Shown here piece after piece: positions 23,398 to 31,237 of a stretch of DNA of 64,000 nt. The stretch is from JANJTY01 sp038257155 (GTDB lineage Bacteria; Pseudomonadota; Gammaproteobacteria; Xanthomonadales; Xanthomonadaceae). How positions within the stretch are numbered: the first letter of the stretch is position 1; each line of letters opens with the position of its first letter. The notes beneath the pieces are model-generated. The model had not been told where the DNA came from, searched no databases, and saw only the letters and a list, made by a program, of their open reading frames with translations. The stretch lies in NCBI GenBank assembly GCA_038257155.1, contig JBBSJP010000007.1, positions 91,399 through 155,398 on the forward strand, read 5' to 3'. The translations under genes and the position numbers were made by a program.

Positions 23398-24276
23398 ATG
23401 CGGCTTAGCCTGGCTCCGATTCCCTATTTCTGGCCGCGCCAGCAGGTTCTGGCCTTCTATCGAGAGGCTGCCCGCTGGCCGGTGGACTGCTTCTATCTGG
23501 GCGAGACGGTCTGCAGCAAGCGGCGCGAACTGCGCGCGCGCGACTGGCTGGCGCTGGCCGATGAACTGGCCGCGGTGGGCAAGGAAGTCGTTCTGTCCTC
23601 GCTTGCCCTGATCGAAGCCGAGTCGGAGCTCTCCGCGTTGCGCAGCCTGATAGAAAACGGCCGCCACCGGATCGAAGCCAACGACATCTCGGCCGTGCAG
23701 CTGTGTCGCGAGCGCGAGCTGCCCTTTGTCGGCGGCGCCTGCCTCAATGTCTACAACCAGCGCACCCTGGCCATGCTGGTCAGCGACGGCATGCAGCGCT
23801 GGGTGCCCTGCGTGGAGATGGGAAAGGCGCTGCTGGCCGAACTGCTGGAGGCCGCGCGCGAAGCCGACATTGCCCTGCCCGAACTGGAGCTTCCGGTGTG
23901 GGGCCGGTTGCCCCTGTCCTGGTCGGCACGTTGCTTCACGGCTCGCGCCTTCGACATCGACAAGGACCACTGCGGCTTCCGCTGCATCGAGCACCCCGAC
24001 GGTTTGCCACTGGCAACACGCGACGGCCAGCCGTTCCTGCGCATCAACGGCATCCAGGTGCAGGGTGACGAGGTCTGCGACCTCGGCCCGGAGCTGCCCG
24101 AACTGGTTGAACTGGGCGTGGACATGCTGCGCATCACCCCGCAAGCCGAAGGCTGCGAGGCGGTGGTGAAGCGATTTCGCAAGTCGATCGACAGCGGCAC
24201 CGTGCCGCTGCGGGTCGGCGCGGTCAACGGGTATTGGCGCGGCGATCCGGGCAAGCCTGGTCTTCCCGCAGGCTGA
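23398..24276 (+). CDS. ubiV: O2-independent ubiquinone hydroxylation protein UbiV (U32 family)
   Basis: Two ATGs are possible, 23383 (inside ubiU) and 23398. I choose 23398 (MRLSLAPIPYFWPR) because the product is then 292 residues and its Cys fall at 39, 179, 192 and 196 (GETVCSKRRE; ARCFTARAFDIDKDHCGFRC), matching the E. coli UbiV cluster ligands. It is the partner of UbiU in the heterodimer that hydroxylates the ubiquinone ring without O2. Presence of UbiT, UbiU and UbiV together predicts ubiquinone synthesis under anoxia to support the region's respiratory enzymes. Confidence 0.93.
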   Translation: MRLSLAPIPYFWPRQQVLAFYREAARWPVDCFYLGETVCSKRRELRARDWLALADELAAVGKEVVLSSLALIEAESELSALRSLIENGRHRIEANDISAVQLCRERELPFVGGACLNVYNQRTLAMLVSDGMQRWVPCVEMGKALLAELLEAAREADIALPELELPVWGRLPLSWSARCFTARAFDIDKDHCGFRCIEHPDGLPLATRDGQPFLRINGIQVQGDEVCDLGPELPELVELGVDMLRITPQAEGCEAVVKRFRKSIDSGTVPLRVGAVNGYWRGDPGKPGLPAG

Positions 24277-24354
24277 AACGGCTGCGACCGAAGGGCAGTG
24301 CATCTGATCTAGCCGGGCTGTGCCCGCGCAATTCGAGCGACGCAGCCGCTGCGA

Positions 24355-26082
24355 TCAGGGTGATCCTGGCTCCTCGAAGCCGTCGCGAAACAACAGGTCG
24401 CCCAGTATCAGCACTTCGTTGACCATGGCAATCGGTGCGCCGCGCCCAGTCTGTTGCCAGAGTGAATGCAGGGTTTCGCCCCAGAGGTCGGTGTTGTTGC
24501 CGTCGCGCAGGGCTTCGATGTAATGGCGTGGCGTGGATTGGTAGTAAAGCGTCGCGCGGATGCGTTCGGTTCCCGGCGGTAGGGCGTGGCGTTGCTCGTG
24601 CCAGTACTGGCCATCAGCGTACTCAATGCCTACCACCGGTGCGCCGCCGGCTTCAAAGGCGGCAATGCTGAATCCGCGCGGCGGAATGCGCGTGTCCTTC
24701 CAGATAGTGTCGGCCAGGGCCATGCGGGTGGTCGGGCCAGGTGTCAAGCCGGTTGCAGCGGCGGCGTCCTCGCTCAGCGCCACGTGCATTTCGTACACGA
24801 CGGTGTTGGCCTCGTCGAGGTGGGCCTCGACTGCGTCATAGTGGCCCACTTCCGCCAGCAGCCCGCCGGCGGCATCGAGGAAACGCAGGTTCAGCCATAC
24901 CCGGCGGCCTTCAATGTGTCCGGTGGGCAGCTTGTGGCCTGATTCGTTGGTGACGCGGGCCACCAGTTCGTCGCCGTCGCGCAGCAGGTCCACGCTGGCG
25001 GCCCGCTGCAGCATGGCAAGGGCCTTGATGCGTCCGGCGGCAATGGCATTTTGGTCCACGCTTGGGTCGTTCGCGGTGTAAGCCGCGATCAGGTCGAGCG
25101 ATGGCACGGCCGCGCCGGCGAAGTCGTGCAGTGCGAGGTCGTTGCGCGTGCCGCCGAACACGCAGCCCTTGCCCACCACCGTCGGCATGTGACAGTCCTG
25201 GCAGGTGGACACGATCGGGCCGCGGTTGCCGCCGAATCGCCCGCCCATGTCGACGCCACCTGCCGCGAAGCTGGACAGCTTCCATTCGGTGTAGGTGCGC
25301 TCAAGCGGAAACTGGGTCCAGGGGTCGTGGTCTGGTGACTCGACATCCAGCAGGTTGTAGCGGTAGCGGCCATCTGCAAGGCGCGACACTGCCACGTTGC
25401 CCACGTCGTGACAGGTCCCGCAGAGCGCTGATTCCCGGTGGTAGGGCGATGGCAGTGCTTCGTGCGGGGCATTGGTGACGTCGTAGGGGCCGCGTCGGCG
25501 GCCTTGCGGGTCAAGCACGAACATTGCGTTGGCCGCGTAGTTGGGCACCTCGCTCAGCGCCGCGAGGATGGACTCGTCCTCGGGCGGGCTGATGCCGGGC
25601 TTGTAGTCGGGATCGACCATGCTGTGACAGAAATGGCAGCCAACACCTTCGCGGTCGCGCTGGCTGAGGCTGGCACCGCTGGCATCATTGACGTTCCCGG
25701 AGACCACCGAGGCAGGCACATGGCAGCGAAGGCAGAAGCTGCCCACATTGGCCACGTCTTGGTTGGCGTTGGTCATCTGGGCGAAAAACAGCGGGTCGCG
25801 TCCGCCCAGGGCCATCAGGCTGCCGGCCCAGGTGGCATAAGGTTCGACCACCGCATCGTAGTTGCCGTGACAAGTCCGGCACACGCTGGCCTCGAGCAAT
25901 GCGGAGGAAGGCATATCGCCGACCTGAGTGCCCGGCACATGAAAATCCTGTGGCGTCATCGGGACTTGTGCGCACAGCGTAGATGCGGCCAGCAGTGCGA
26001 CCATGGCCAGAAGCAACACCCTTGGTGAGCAACAAACGCCCCGGTAGAATTCGTGCGGAGTCGTCCTGATCGGCGAGGACAT
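24355..26082 (-). CDS. Secreted five-heme cytochrome c
   Basis: I use ATG 26082 (MSSPIRTTPHEF), which places a signal peptide (RVLLLAMVALLAASTLCAQ) near the N-terminus; ATG 26184 is the alternative. The TTG at 26262 is inside an FNR-type operator and cannot be the start. The 575-residue protein has five CxxCH heme sites: CRTCH, CLRCH, CHFCH, CGTCH and CQDCH, all in the first half, where many distal His and Met occur. The C-terminal half has beta-rich segments and ends LFRDGFEEPGSP. It resembles multiheme cytochromes of the cytochrome c554 type, but the substrate is not evident. It runs convergent to ubiV. Confidence 0.8.
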   Translation of the reverse strand: MSSPIRTTPHEFYRGVCCSPRVLLLAMVALLAASTLCAQVPMTPQDFHVPGTQVGDMPSSALLEASVCRTCHGNYDAVVEPYATWAGSLMALGGRDPLFFAQMTNANQDVANVGSFCLRCHVPASVVSGNVNDASGASLSQRDREGVGCHFCHSMVDPDYKPGISPPEDESILAALSEVPNYAANAMFVLDPQGRRRGPYDVTNAPHEALPSPYHRESALCGTCHDVGNVAVSRLADGRYRYNLLDVESPDHDPWTQFPLERTYTEWKLSSFAAGGVDMGGRFGGNRGPIVSTCQDCHMPTVVGKGCVFGGTRNDLALHDFAGAAVPSLDLIAAYTANDPSVDQNAIAAGRIKALAMLQRAASVDLLRDGDELVARVTNESGHKLPTGHIEGRRVWLNLRFLDAAGGLLAEVGHYDAVEAHLDEANTVVYEMHVALSEDAAAATGLTPGPTTRMALADTIWKDTRIPPRGFSIAAFEAGGAPVVGIEYADGQYWHEQRHALPPGTERIRATLYYQSTPRHYIEALRDGNNTDLWGETLHSLWQQTGRGAPIAMVNEVLILGDLLFRDGFEEPGSP

Positions 26083-26248
26083 CTCTACGCGCTGCTGCGC
26101 TTGTGTGCTCTGCAGGCTTTGTGCATCGCAACTCAACCGCTCCACGCCGAGCGCGCGGGTCTGACTGATTCTTGCAGCTTGCATGTGTCGGGACCCTTGC
26201 CAGTGGTGATGCTTGTTGGATGCTGCCCCGGCATCCAGCCGAATGGCA

Positions 26249-26262
26249 TTGACGGAGGTCAA
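26249..26262 (-). promoter_or_regulatory. FNR/Dnr-type site of the multiheme cytochrome gene
   Basis: TTGACGGAGGTCAA, a symmetric TTGAC-N4-GTCAA site (two changes from TTGAT-N4-ATCAA, one in each half) upstream of the leftward cytochrome gene (173 nt to ATG 26082, 71 nt to ATG 26184). The remaining gap to 26618 holds the palindrome at 26495 and no gene I can support. Confidence 0.65.
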
Positions 26263-26494
26263 GGCCAGGTGTGTTTTCCCCTCTGTGCGACGCGAAAACC
26301 AAGCGGGGCGCGTACCAGCAGGGTCGCAACGCTGCGGGTGAATCCCAGCAGCACGGGTTACTCCATGTTCCTCCTGACGGGCAGGATTGCGGCGGGTCCT
26401 ACGTGCACGCCGTTTGGTCTCAAGGGTTCAACCACGACCAGTGTTCTGGCTCCACCGCCTTCGGCCCGCGTGAGGATGCGAGAGCAGTCAAGGC

Positions 26495-26514
26495 GGTTCA
26501 AAGCGCTTTGAACC
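26495..26514. promoter_or_regulatory. Perfect 20-bp palindrome upstream of the yehL-like gene
   Basis: GGTTCAAAGCGCTTTGAACC is a perfect inverted repeat with no spacer, located 105 bases before ATG 26619. Its size and position suit an operator for a dimeric regulator of the downstream four-gene module. No T tract follows, so it is unlikely to be a terminator. The regulator is unknown. Confidence 0.5.
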
Positions 26515-26618
26515 TTTGGAAGTCAATGAACCTCGTGCAAGCCGGGCTGCCTCCGCTTGGCCGGTGCCGTGGAACCCGCTAGGCTTCCGTCCCCGATCCC
26601 GGCCAGACCCGAACACAC

Positions 26619-27704
26619 ATGTCAGAACTTCGCCTCCCTGCCGAATCCAAGTACGAGGCCGAGCTCAAGGCGCTGGAAGCCGCGGACCAGGGCCCCAAGC
26701 CGCCAAGGTGGCGGCTGAGTCCCAAAGCGGTTCAAACGTACATTCTGGGAAGCGACAAGCCGGTCGGCGGCGTGGAAATAACCGCCAAATACATCGGCGA
26801 TCGCGCACTGATCCAGGTCGCGATCGCAACGCTTGCCTCGGATCGCGCGCTGATGCTCGCAGGCGAGCCTGGCACGGCGAAGAGCTGGCTCAGCGAACAC
26901 CTGACGGCGGCGATCTCCGGCAACTCCCTGCTTACGGTGCAGGGCACCGCAGGCACGAGTGAAGAACACCTGAAGTACGGCTGGAACTATGCCTTGCTGC
27001 TGGCCGAGGGCCCGAGTCAGAAGGCCCTGGTTCCCTCCCCCATCCTGCGAGCAATGAGAACCGGGCAGATTGCCCGCGTCGAGGAGATCACGCGCACGAG
27101 CCCGGAAGTGCAGGACGCGCTCATTTCGATCCTCAGCGAGAAGCAGGTCGCGATTCCCGAGCTCAATGAAACCGTTCACGCCGAGCGCGGGTTCAGCATC
27201 ATTGCCACGGCCAACACGCGCGACCGCGGCGTCAACGAGATGAGCGCAGCGCTCAAGCGGCGCTTCAATTTTGTCATCGTGCCGGTGGTTGATGACCTTG
27301 AGCAGGAAATTCGCATCGTGCAGAAGCGCGAGGCCGAGTTGCGCAGTGATTATCAGGTTGGCGTCGCTGCGCCGGACGAGCTCGCACGCATGCTGGTCAC
27401 GCTGTTCCAGGAGCTGCGCCGTGGCGCAACCGCAGACGGCAAGACCAAGGTGAAGTCGCCGCAAGGTGTGCTGTCGACCGCCGAAGCCATCAGTGTGCTG
27501 TTCAATGGCGGCATCCTTGCCCAGAGTTTCGGCTCGGGCGAGGTGACGGGCGACGAAATCGCGCGCTCGCTGACCGGCGCGCTGGCGAAGGAAGGTCGCG
27601 ACGACCTGAAGGTACTCAAGGAGTACGTCGAGACTGTCGCGAAAACACGCACCGGCCCGTGGAAGTCGTTCTACCAGGCTGCGAAGAAGAGTCTGCCGGC
27701 ATAA
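26619..27704 (+). CDS. yehL: MoxR-type AAA+ ATPase (YehL-like)
   Basis: ATG 26619, 361 residues. Walker A is GEPGTAKS (residues 82-89), then RVEEITRTSPEVQDALISIL (Walker B/sensor region), AERGFSIIATANTRDRG (sensor 1) and AALKRRFNFVIVPV (arginine finger region), the arrangement of MoxR ATPases. These act as chaperone-like motors, usually with a VWA partner, which here is two genes downstream. The set MoxR - DUF5682 - VWA - SWIM equals E. coli yehL-yehM-yehP-yehQ, a conserved module without known function. The gene begins a tight cluster running to 34125. Confidence 0.85.
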   Translation: MSELRLPAESKYEAELKALEAADQGPKPPRWRLSPKAVQTYILGSDKPVGGVEITAKYIGDRALIQVAIATLASDRALMLAGEPGTAKSWLSEHLTAAISGNSLLTVQGTAGTSEEHLKYGWNYALLLAEGPSQKALVPSPILRAMRTGQIARVEEITRTSPEVQDALISILSEKQVAIPELNETVHAERGFSIIATANTRDRGVNEMSAALKRRFNFVIVPVVDDLEQEIRIVQKREAELRSDYQVGVAAPDELARMLVTLFQELRRGATADGKTKVKSPQGVLSTAEAISVLFNGGILAQSFGSGEVTGDEIARSLTGALAKEGRDDLKVLKEYVETVAKTRTGPWKSFYQAAKKSLPA

Positions 27705-27719
27705 GGCTGCGAATCTGAC

Positions 27720-30047
27720 GTGGCCTTCGACGGCGTTCACCTGTTTCCGGTGCGGCATCACTCACCGCGCGCTTCGCGTGCGCTGATGTCGCTGCTTGAG
27801 ACCGTTCGTCCGACGCGCGTGCTGGTCGAGGCCCCGGCCGATGCCGAAGCGCTGTTGCCGCTTCTCACCGACCCCGATAGCGCGCCGCCGATTGCCATCC
27901 TCGGTTATTGCACCGACGGCGAACCGCAGAGCGCGATGTGGCCCTTCGCCAGTTACTCACCCGAGTTCGTCGCGCTGAGCTGGGCGCGTGTGGAAGGGGT
28001 GCAGGCACGGCTGATCGACTGGCCAACCGGCGTCGCACTGGCAGCCGATCGCGAAGATTGCACGGCCGCTGCGGCACGCTCCGATGATCAGGAAGCTTGC
28101 GCGGCCAGCGCGAACGAGGATCCGGACGACCTGCCCCTTGACGGGCGACAGACGCTCGCGGAGCGCTTCGGCGCACGCAGCTTCGAGGAATTCTGGGAAG
28201 CCTGGTTCGAAGCGCCCGAGTACACGCCCTCGCGTTTCAGTGAAGCGATTGATGCGTTTGCCGAACACCTCGCCGATACAGCAACCCGCATCGACCATCG
28301 CACCGCGCAGCGTGACGCCTTCATGGCGCGCGCAATCCAGGCCGAGATTGACGCGGGCACGGCACCGGAACGCATCGTGGTGGTGCTTGGGGCAGCGCAC
28401 GTTGCGGCGCTGCGCCGAGGCCGCTTCGACCTCGCGCTCAATGACAGCGCGCCGGCCGCATTGCCCAGCGCGATCGCTCTCGTGCCCTACAGCTATCCGC
28501 GGCTTTCCGAGCAAAGCGGGTACGGCGCGGGCAATCGCGCGCCGTTTTTCTACGAGCGCGCGCATCAGGCCGGCGTCGACTTCACCCGTGCGACGCTCGA
28601 GGCGTTGCTCGCTTTCGCGGAGGACTTGCGCCTGCGTGGCTTCGCAGTCTCGCTGGCCGACAGCATCGAGGCCTACCGGCTTGCGCTCGCGCTTGCCGCC
28701 ATGCGGGGCAAGAGCGCTCCGGGCCTCGACGAACTCAAGGATGCCGCGCAAGCCATTCTGACGCGCGGCGAGCGCGCCCCGGTTGATGCGTTCCTGGTTC
28801 CACAGCTCATCGGCAAGCGTATCGGGCGACTCGCGAAGTCTGCCGGCCGCAATACGCTGCAGCAGGAGTTCTGGGACGCTATCGACCATTTCAGACTGCC
28901 ACGTGTCGATGAGCCTGAAGTCGTCAGCCTGCGCCTGACCGATCCGACCCAGGCGGCCGCCAGTGTGTTCCTGCACCGCCTGCGCGTTGCCGAGGTGCCG
29001 TACGCCGTGTTTCTGGGCTCGCAGCAGGTCAGTACGCGCGCCCGTGCCGGAACCGAGGAAGCCGGTGCGTTCGGTGCACTGAGTCGCGTGCGCGAGCACT
29101 GGGAAACGCAATGGACACCCGCCACCGACCTCGCGCTGATCGAACGCATCGTGTTCGGCGAGCGGCTGGTGCAGGTGTGCGAACGGCGGGTCGGGCTTGC
29201 GCTCGACAGCGTTACCCGCGCCGGCGACGCGAGCCGGCTGCTGGTTGACGCCGTCTTGACCGAGGCGACCGAAGGCACCGCGCGTGCACTCGACGCACTT
29301 GAGCGCAGCAGCGCACTGGACGAGGATCTCGACTCCCTGGCGACCGCGGCACGCACGCTCGCCGGGCTTGAGGCCTATGGCACGTCGCGACCGGCGCTGG
29401 CACAGGCCGCAGGCACGGTCGAACGCCTTCTGCTCTCGACCTACACGCGCGCACTGTTGCGCGTCGACGTCGCATGCCGCGGCGACGCCGAGGCTACAGG
29501 ATCTGCGCGCAACGCCCTGCGCACGCTGCACGAACTCGCACTTTCGTCGGCTCGTCTCGACCGTGAGGCCTGGTTTGAGGCCGCCGAGCGGCTGATCGAG
29601 GACGACGGCATCGAGCCAACTGCGGCCGGTGTCGCGACGGCATTGCTGCATCTTGCGCGCGCACTGGACGATGCGCGGCTGGTGACCCTGCTTGAACGGC
29701 GCGTCGGCGATATCGTGGAGCCCTCGCATGCGGCGGCGTTCCTGCAAGGATTCCTGGAGGTGAATGCGCTGGTTCTGGTGAAGAACCGGGCCATCGTCGC
29801 GGCGCTGGATAGCTTCATGGGCGCCCTGTCTCCGGAGCAGTTCCGCGCAGCACTGCCGGCGTTGCGCCGTGCGCTGTCGGTGCTTGGGGCCAGCGAGCGG
29901 CGCTTTCTGGTTGAGAACCTGCTTGCGCTGCGTGGCGGCGCGCAGCCCGATGCCAAGGCTGCGCTCAACGCTCCTGACAAGCAGTCTCTTGCCGATCTTG
30001 GGGGCAGTATCTCGAAGGCGCTTGAGGACCTGGACGATCTGCTGTGA
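27720..30047 (+). CDS. yehM: DUF5682 family protein (YehM-like)
   Basis: GTG start at 27720, 15 bases after the MoxR gene; 775 residues, near the 759 of E. coli YehM. The N-terminus FDGVHLFPVRHHSPRASRAL with VLVEAPADAEALLPLL is the family signature; HHSPR may be a functional site. An acidic segment around residues 105-145 and repeated helical Ala/Leu/Arg-rich segments in the second half (for example ALDALERSSALDEDLDSLA) suggest a mainly alpha-helical scaffold. No catalytic motif is recognised. It overlaps the VWA gene by four bases, so all three proteins are probably made in fixed ratio. Confidence 0.75.
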   Translation: MAFDGVHLFPVRHHSPRASRALMSLLETVRPTRVLVEAPADAEALLPLLTDPDSAPPIAILGYCTDGEPQSAMWPFASYSPEFVALSWARVEGVQARLIDWPTGVALAADREDCTAAAARSDDQEACAASANEDPDDLPLDGRQTLAERFGARSFEEFWEAWFEAPEYTPSRFSEAIDAFAEHLADTATRIDHRTAQRDAFMARAIQAEIDAGTAPERIVVVLGAAHVAALRRGRFDLALNDSAPAALPSAIALVPYSYPRLSEQSGYGAGNRAPFFYERAHQAGVDFTRATLEALLAFAEDLRLRGFAVSLADSIEAYRLALALAAMRGKSAPGLDELKDAAQAILTRGERAPVDAFLVPQLIGKRIGRLAKSAGRNTLQQEFWDAIDHFRLPRVDEPEVVSLRLTDPTQAAASVFLHRLRVAEVPYAVFLGSQQVSTRARAGTEEAGAFGALSRVREHWETQWTPATDLALIERIVFGERLVQVCERRVGLALDSVTRAGDASRLLVDAVLTEATEGTARALDALERSSALDEDLDSLATAARTLAGLEAYGTSRPALAQAAGTVERLLLSTYTRALLRVDVACRGDAEATGSARNALRTLHELALSSARLDREAWFEAAERLIEDDGIEPTAAGVATALLHLARALDDARLVTLLERRVGDIVEPSHAAAFLQGFLEVNALVLVKNRAIVAALDSFMGALSPEQFRAALPALRRALSVLGASERRFLVENLLALRGGAQPDAKAALNAPDKQSLADLGGSISKALEDLDDLL

Positions 30048-31237
30048 CTGATGACGCAACCCAACTACTGCGCTGGCGACTCGCGCTTGGCAGTGAGGCC
30101 GAGAAGATTGATCCGCGGATGGGCTTCGGCTCGATCTGCGCCGGCTCGCCAATTGGCCTCGCCGAGGCCTGCGCGATCGAGAGCCTCCAGGACGCCGAGG
30201 ATCTCGACGAGACGCTCGACTTCGTCTATGGCGGCATGACCCCGCGGGGGCTCACGGCCTACATCCCGAGGTGGCTGGACCGTGTCAGGAAGTTCTTCGA
30301 CGGCGAAACGATCGCACTGGTACAGAAGGACGCCATCGAGAAGAAGGGCCTGACTCGGCTGCTGTTCGAACCGGAGACCCTGCCCTACCTCGAAAAGAAT
30401 GTGGACCTTGTCGCCACGTTGTTGAGCGCGCGCGCCATGGTGCCCGACGAAGCCAGGGACATTGCCCGCGCGATCGTTCGCGAAGTCGTCGAGGAACTGC
30501 GCAAGAAACTGGAAACCACTGCACGCACTTCGCTGCTCGGCGCGGTGCGGCGCAACTCACGCAGCCCGCTCAAGGTCGCGCGCAACCTCGACTGGAAGCG
30601 CACCATCGCGAAGAACCTACACACCTGGGACATCGACAAGCGGCGCCTCGTGCCCGAGCAGTTCCATTTCCTCGCCAACCAGCGACGCCAGCACGAGTGG
30701 GATGTCAGCATCCTGGTTGACCAGTCGGGCTCGATGGCGGTCAGCGTGATCTACAGTGCGATCATGGCGGCAATCTTTGCCTCGATCGATGTGCTGAAGA
30801 CACACCTGGCGTACTTCAATCACGAGGTCGTGGTCGACATGACGCCGATGCTTGCTGATCCCGTCGACATCCTGTTTTCTGCGCAGCTCGGTGGTGCGGA
30901 GGATTTCAACCGCGCGATTGCCTTCGCGCAGGAGCACTACATCGAGCGGCCCGAGAAGTCGGTGCTGATCCTGATTACCGACCTCTATCACACCGCCGGC
31001 GATACCGAGCAGTTCCTGGCGCGGATGCAGCAGCTTGTCGACTCCAAGGTCAAGGCGATCGTGCTGCTCAAGCTAAGCGACGCCGGCAAGCCAAGCTACG
31101 ATCATGAGCTGGCCGCGAGACTGACTGCGCTGGGTGTGCATTGCTTCGGCGCGACCCCGAAGCTGCTGATCGACGTGGTGGAGCGAATCATGAAGAACCA
31201 ACCTTATGACCAGTTGATCGCGGAGCAAGCCAAATGA
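30044..31237 (+). CDS. yehP: VWA-domain protein (YehP-like)
   Basis: The start at 30044 overlaps the DUF5682 stop; 397 residues. The C-terminal half is a von Willebrand A domain with an intact MIDAS: D226QSGS230 (SILVDQSGSMAVS) and a later Asp in VLILITDLYHTAG. The N-terminal half is helical with IPRWLDRVRKFFD and conserved basic stretches (RRNSRSPLKVARNLDWKRTI). VWA proteins paired with MoxR ATPases usually act as substrate adaptors or metal-dependent insertion factors. It overlaps the SWIM gene by four bases. Confidence 0.85.
   Translation: MTDDATQLLRWRLALGSEAEKIDPRMGFGSICAGSPIGLAEACAIESLQDAEDLDETLDFVYGGMTPRGLTAYIPRWLDRVRKFFDGETIALVQKDAIEKKGLTRLLFEPETLPYLEKNVDLVATLLSARAMVPDEARDIARAIVREVVEELRKKLETTARTSLLGAVRRNSRSPLKVARNLDWKRTIAKNLHTWDIDKRRLVPEQFHFLANQRRQHEWDVSILVDQSGSMAVSVIYSAIMAAIFASIDVLKTHLAYFNHEVVVDMTPMLADPVDILFSAQLGGAEDFNRAIAFAQEHYIERPEKSVLILITDLYHTAGDTEQFLARMQQLVDSKVKAIVLLKLSDAGKPSYDHELAARLTALGVHCFGATPKLLIDVVERIMKNQPYDQLIAEQAK

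Noticed and set aside
27957..30152. 731-codon open frame antisense to the DUF5682 gene
   Set aside because: High GC gives long antisense frames. No motif or ribosome-binding site, and the sense frame has family motifs and overlaps.
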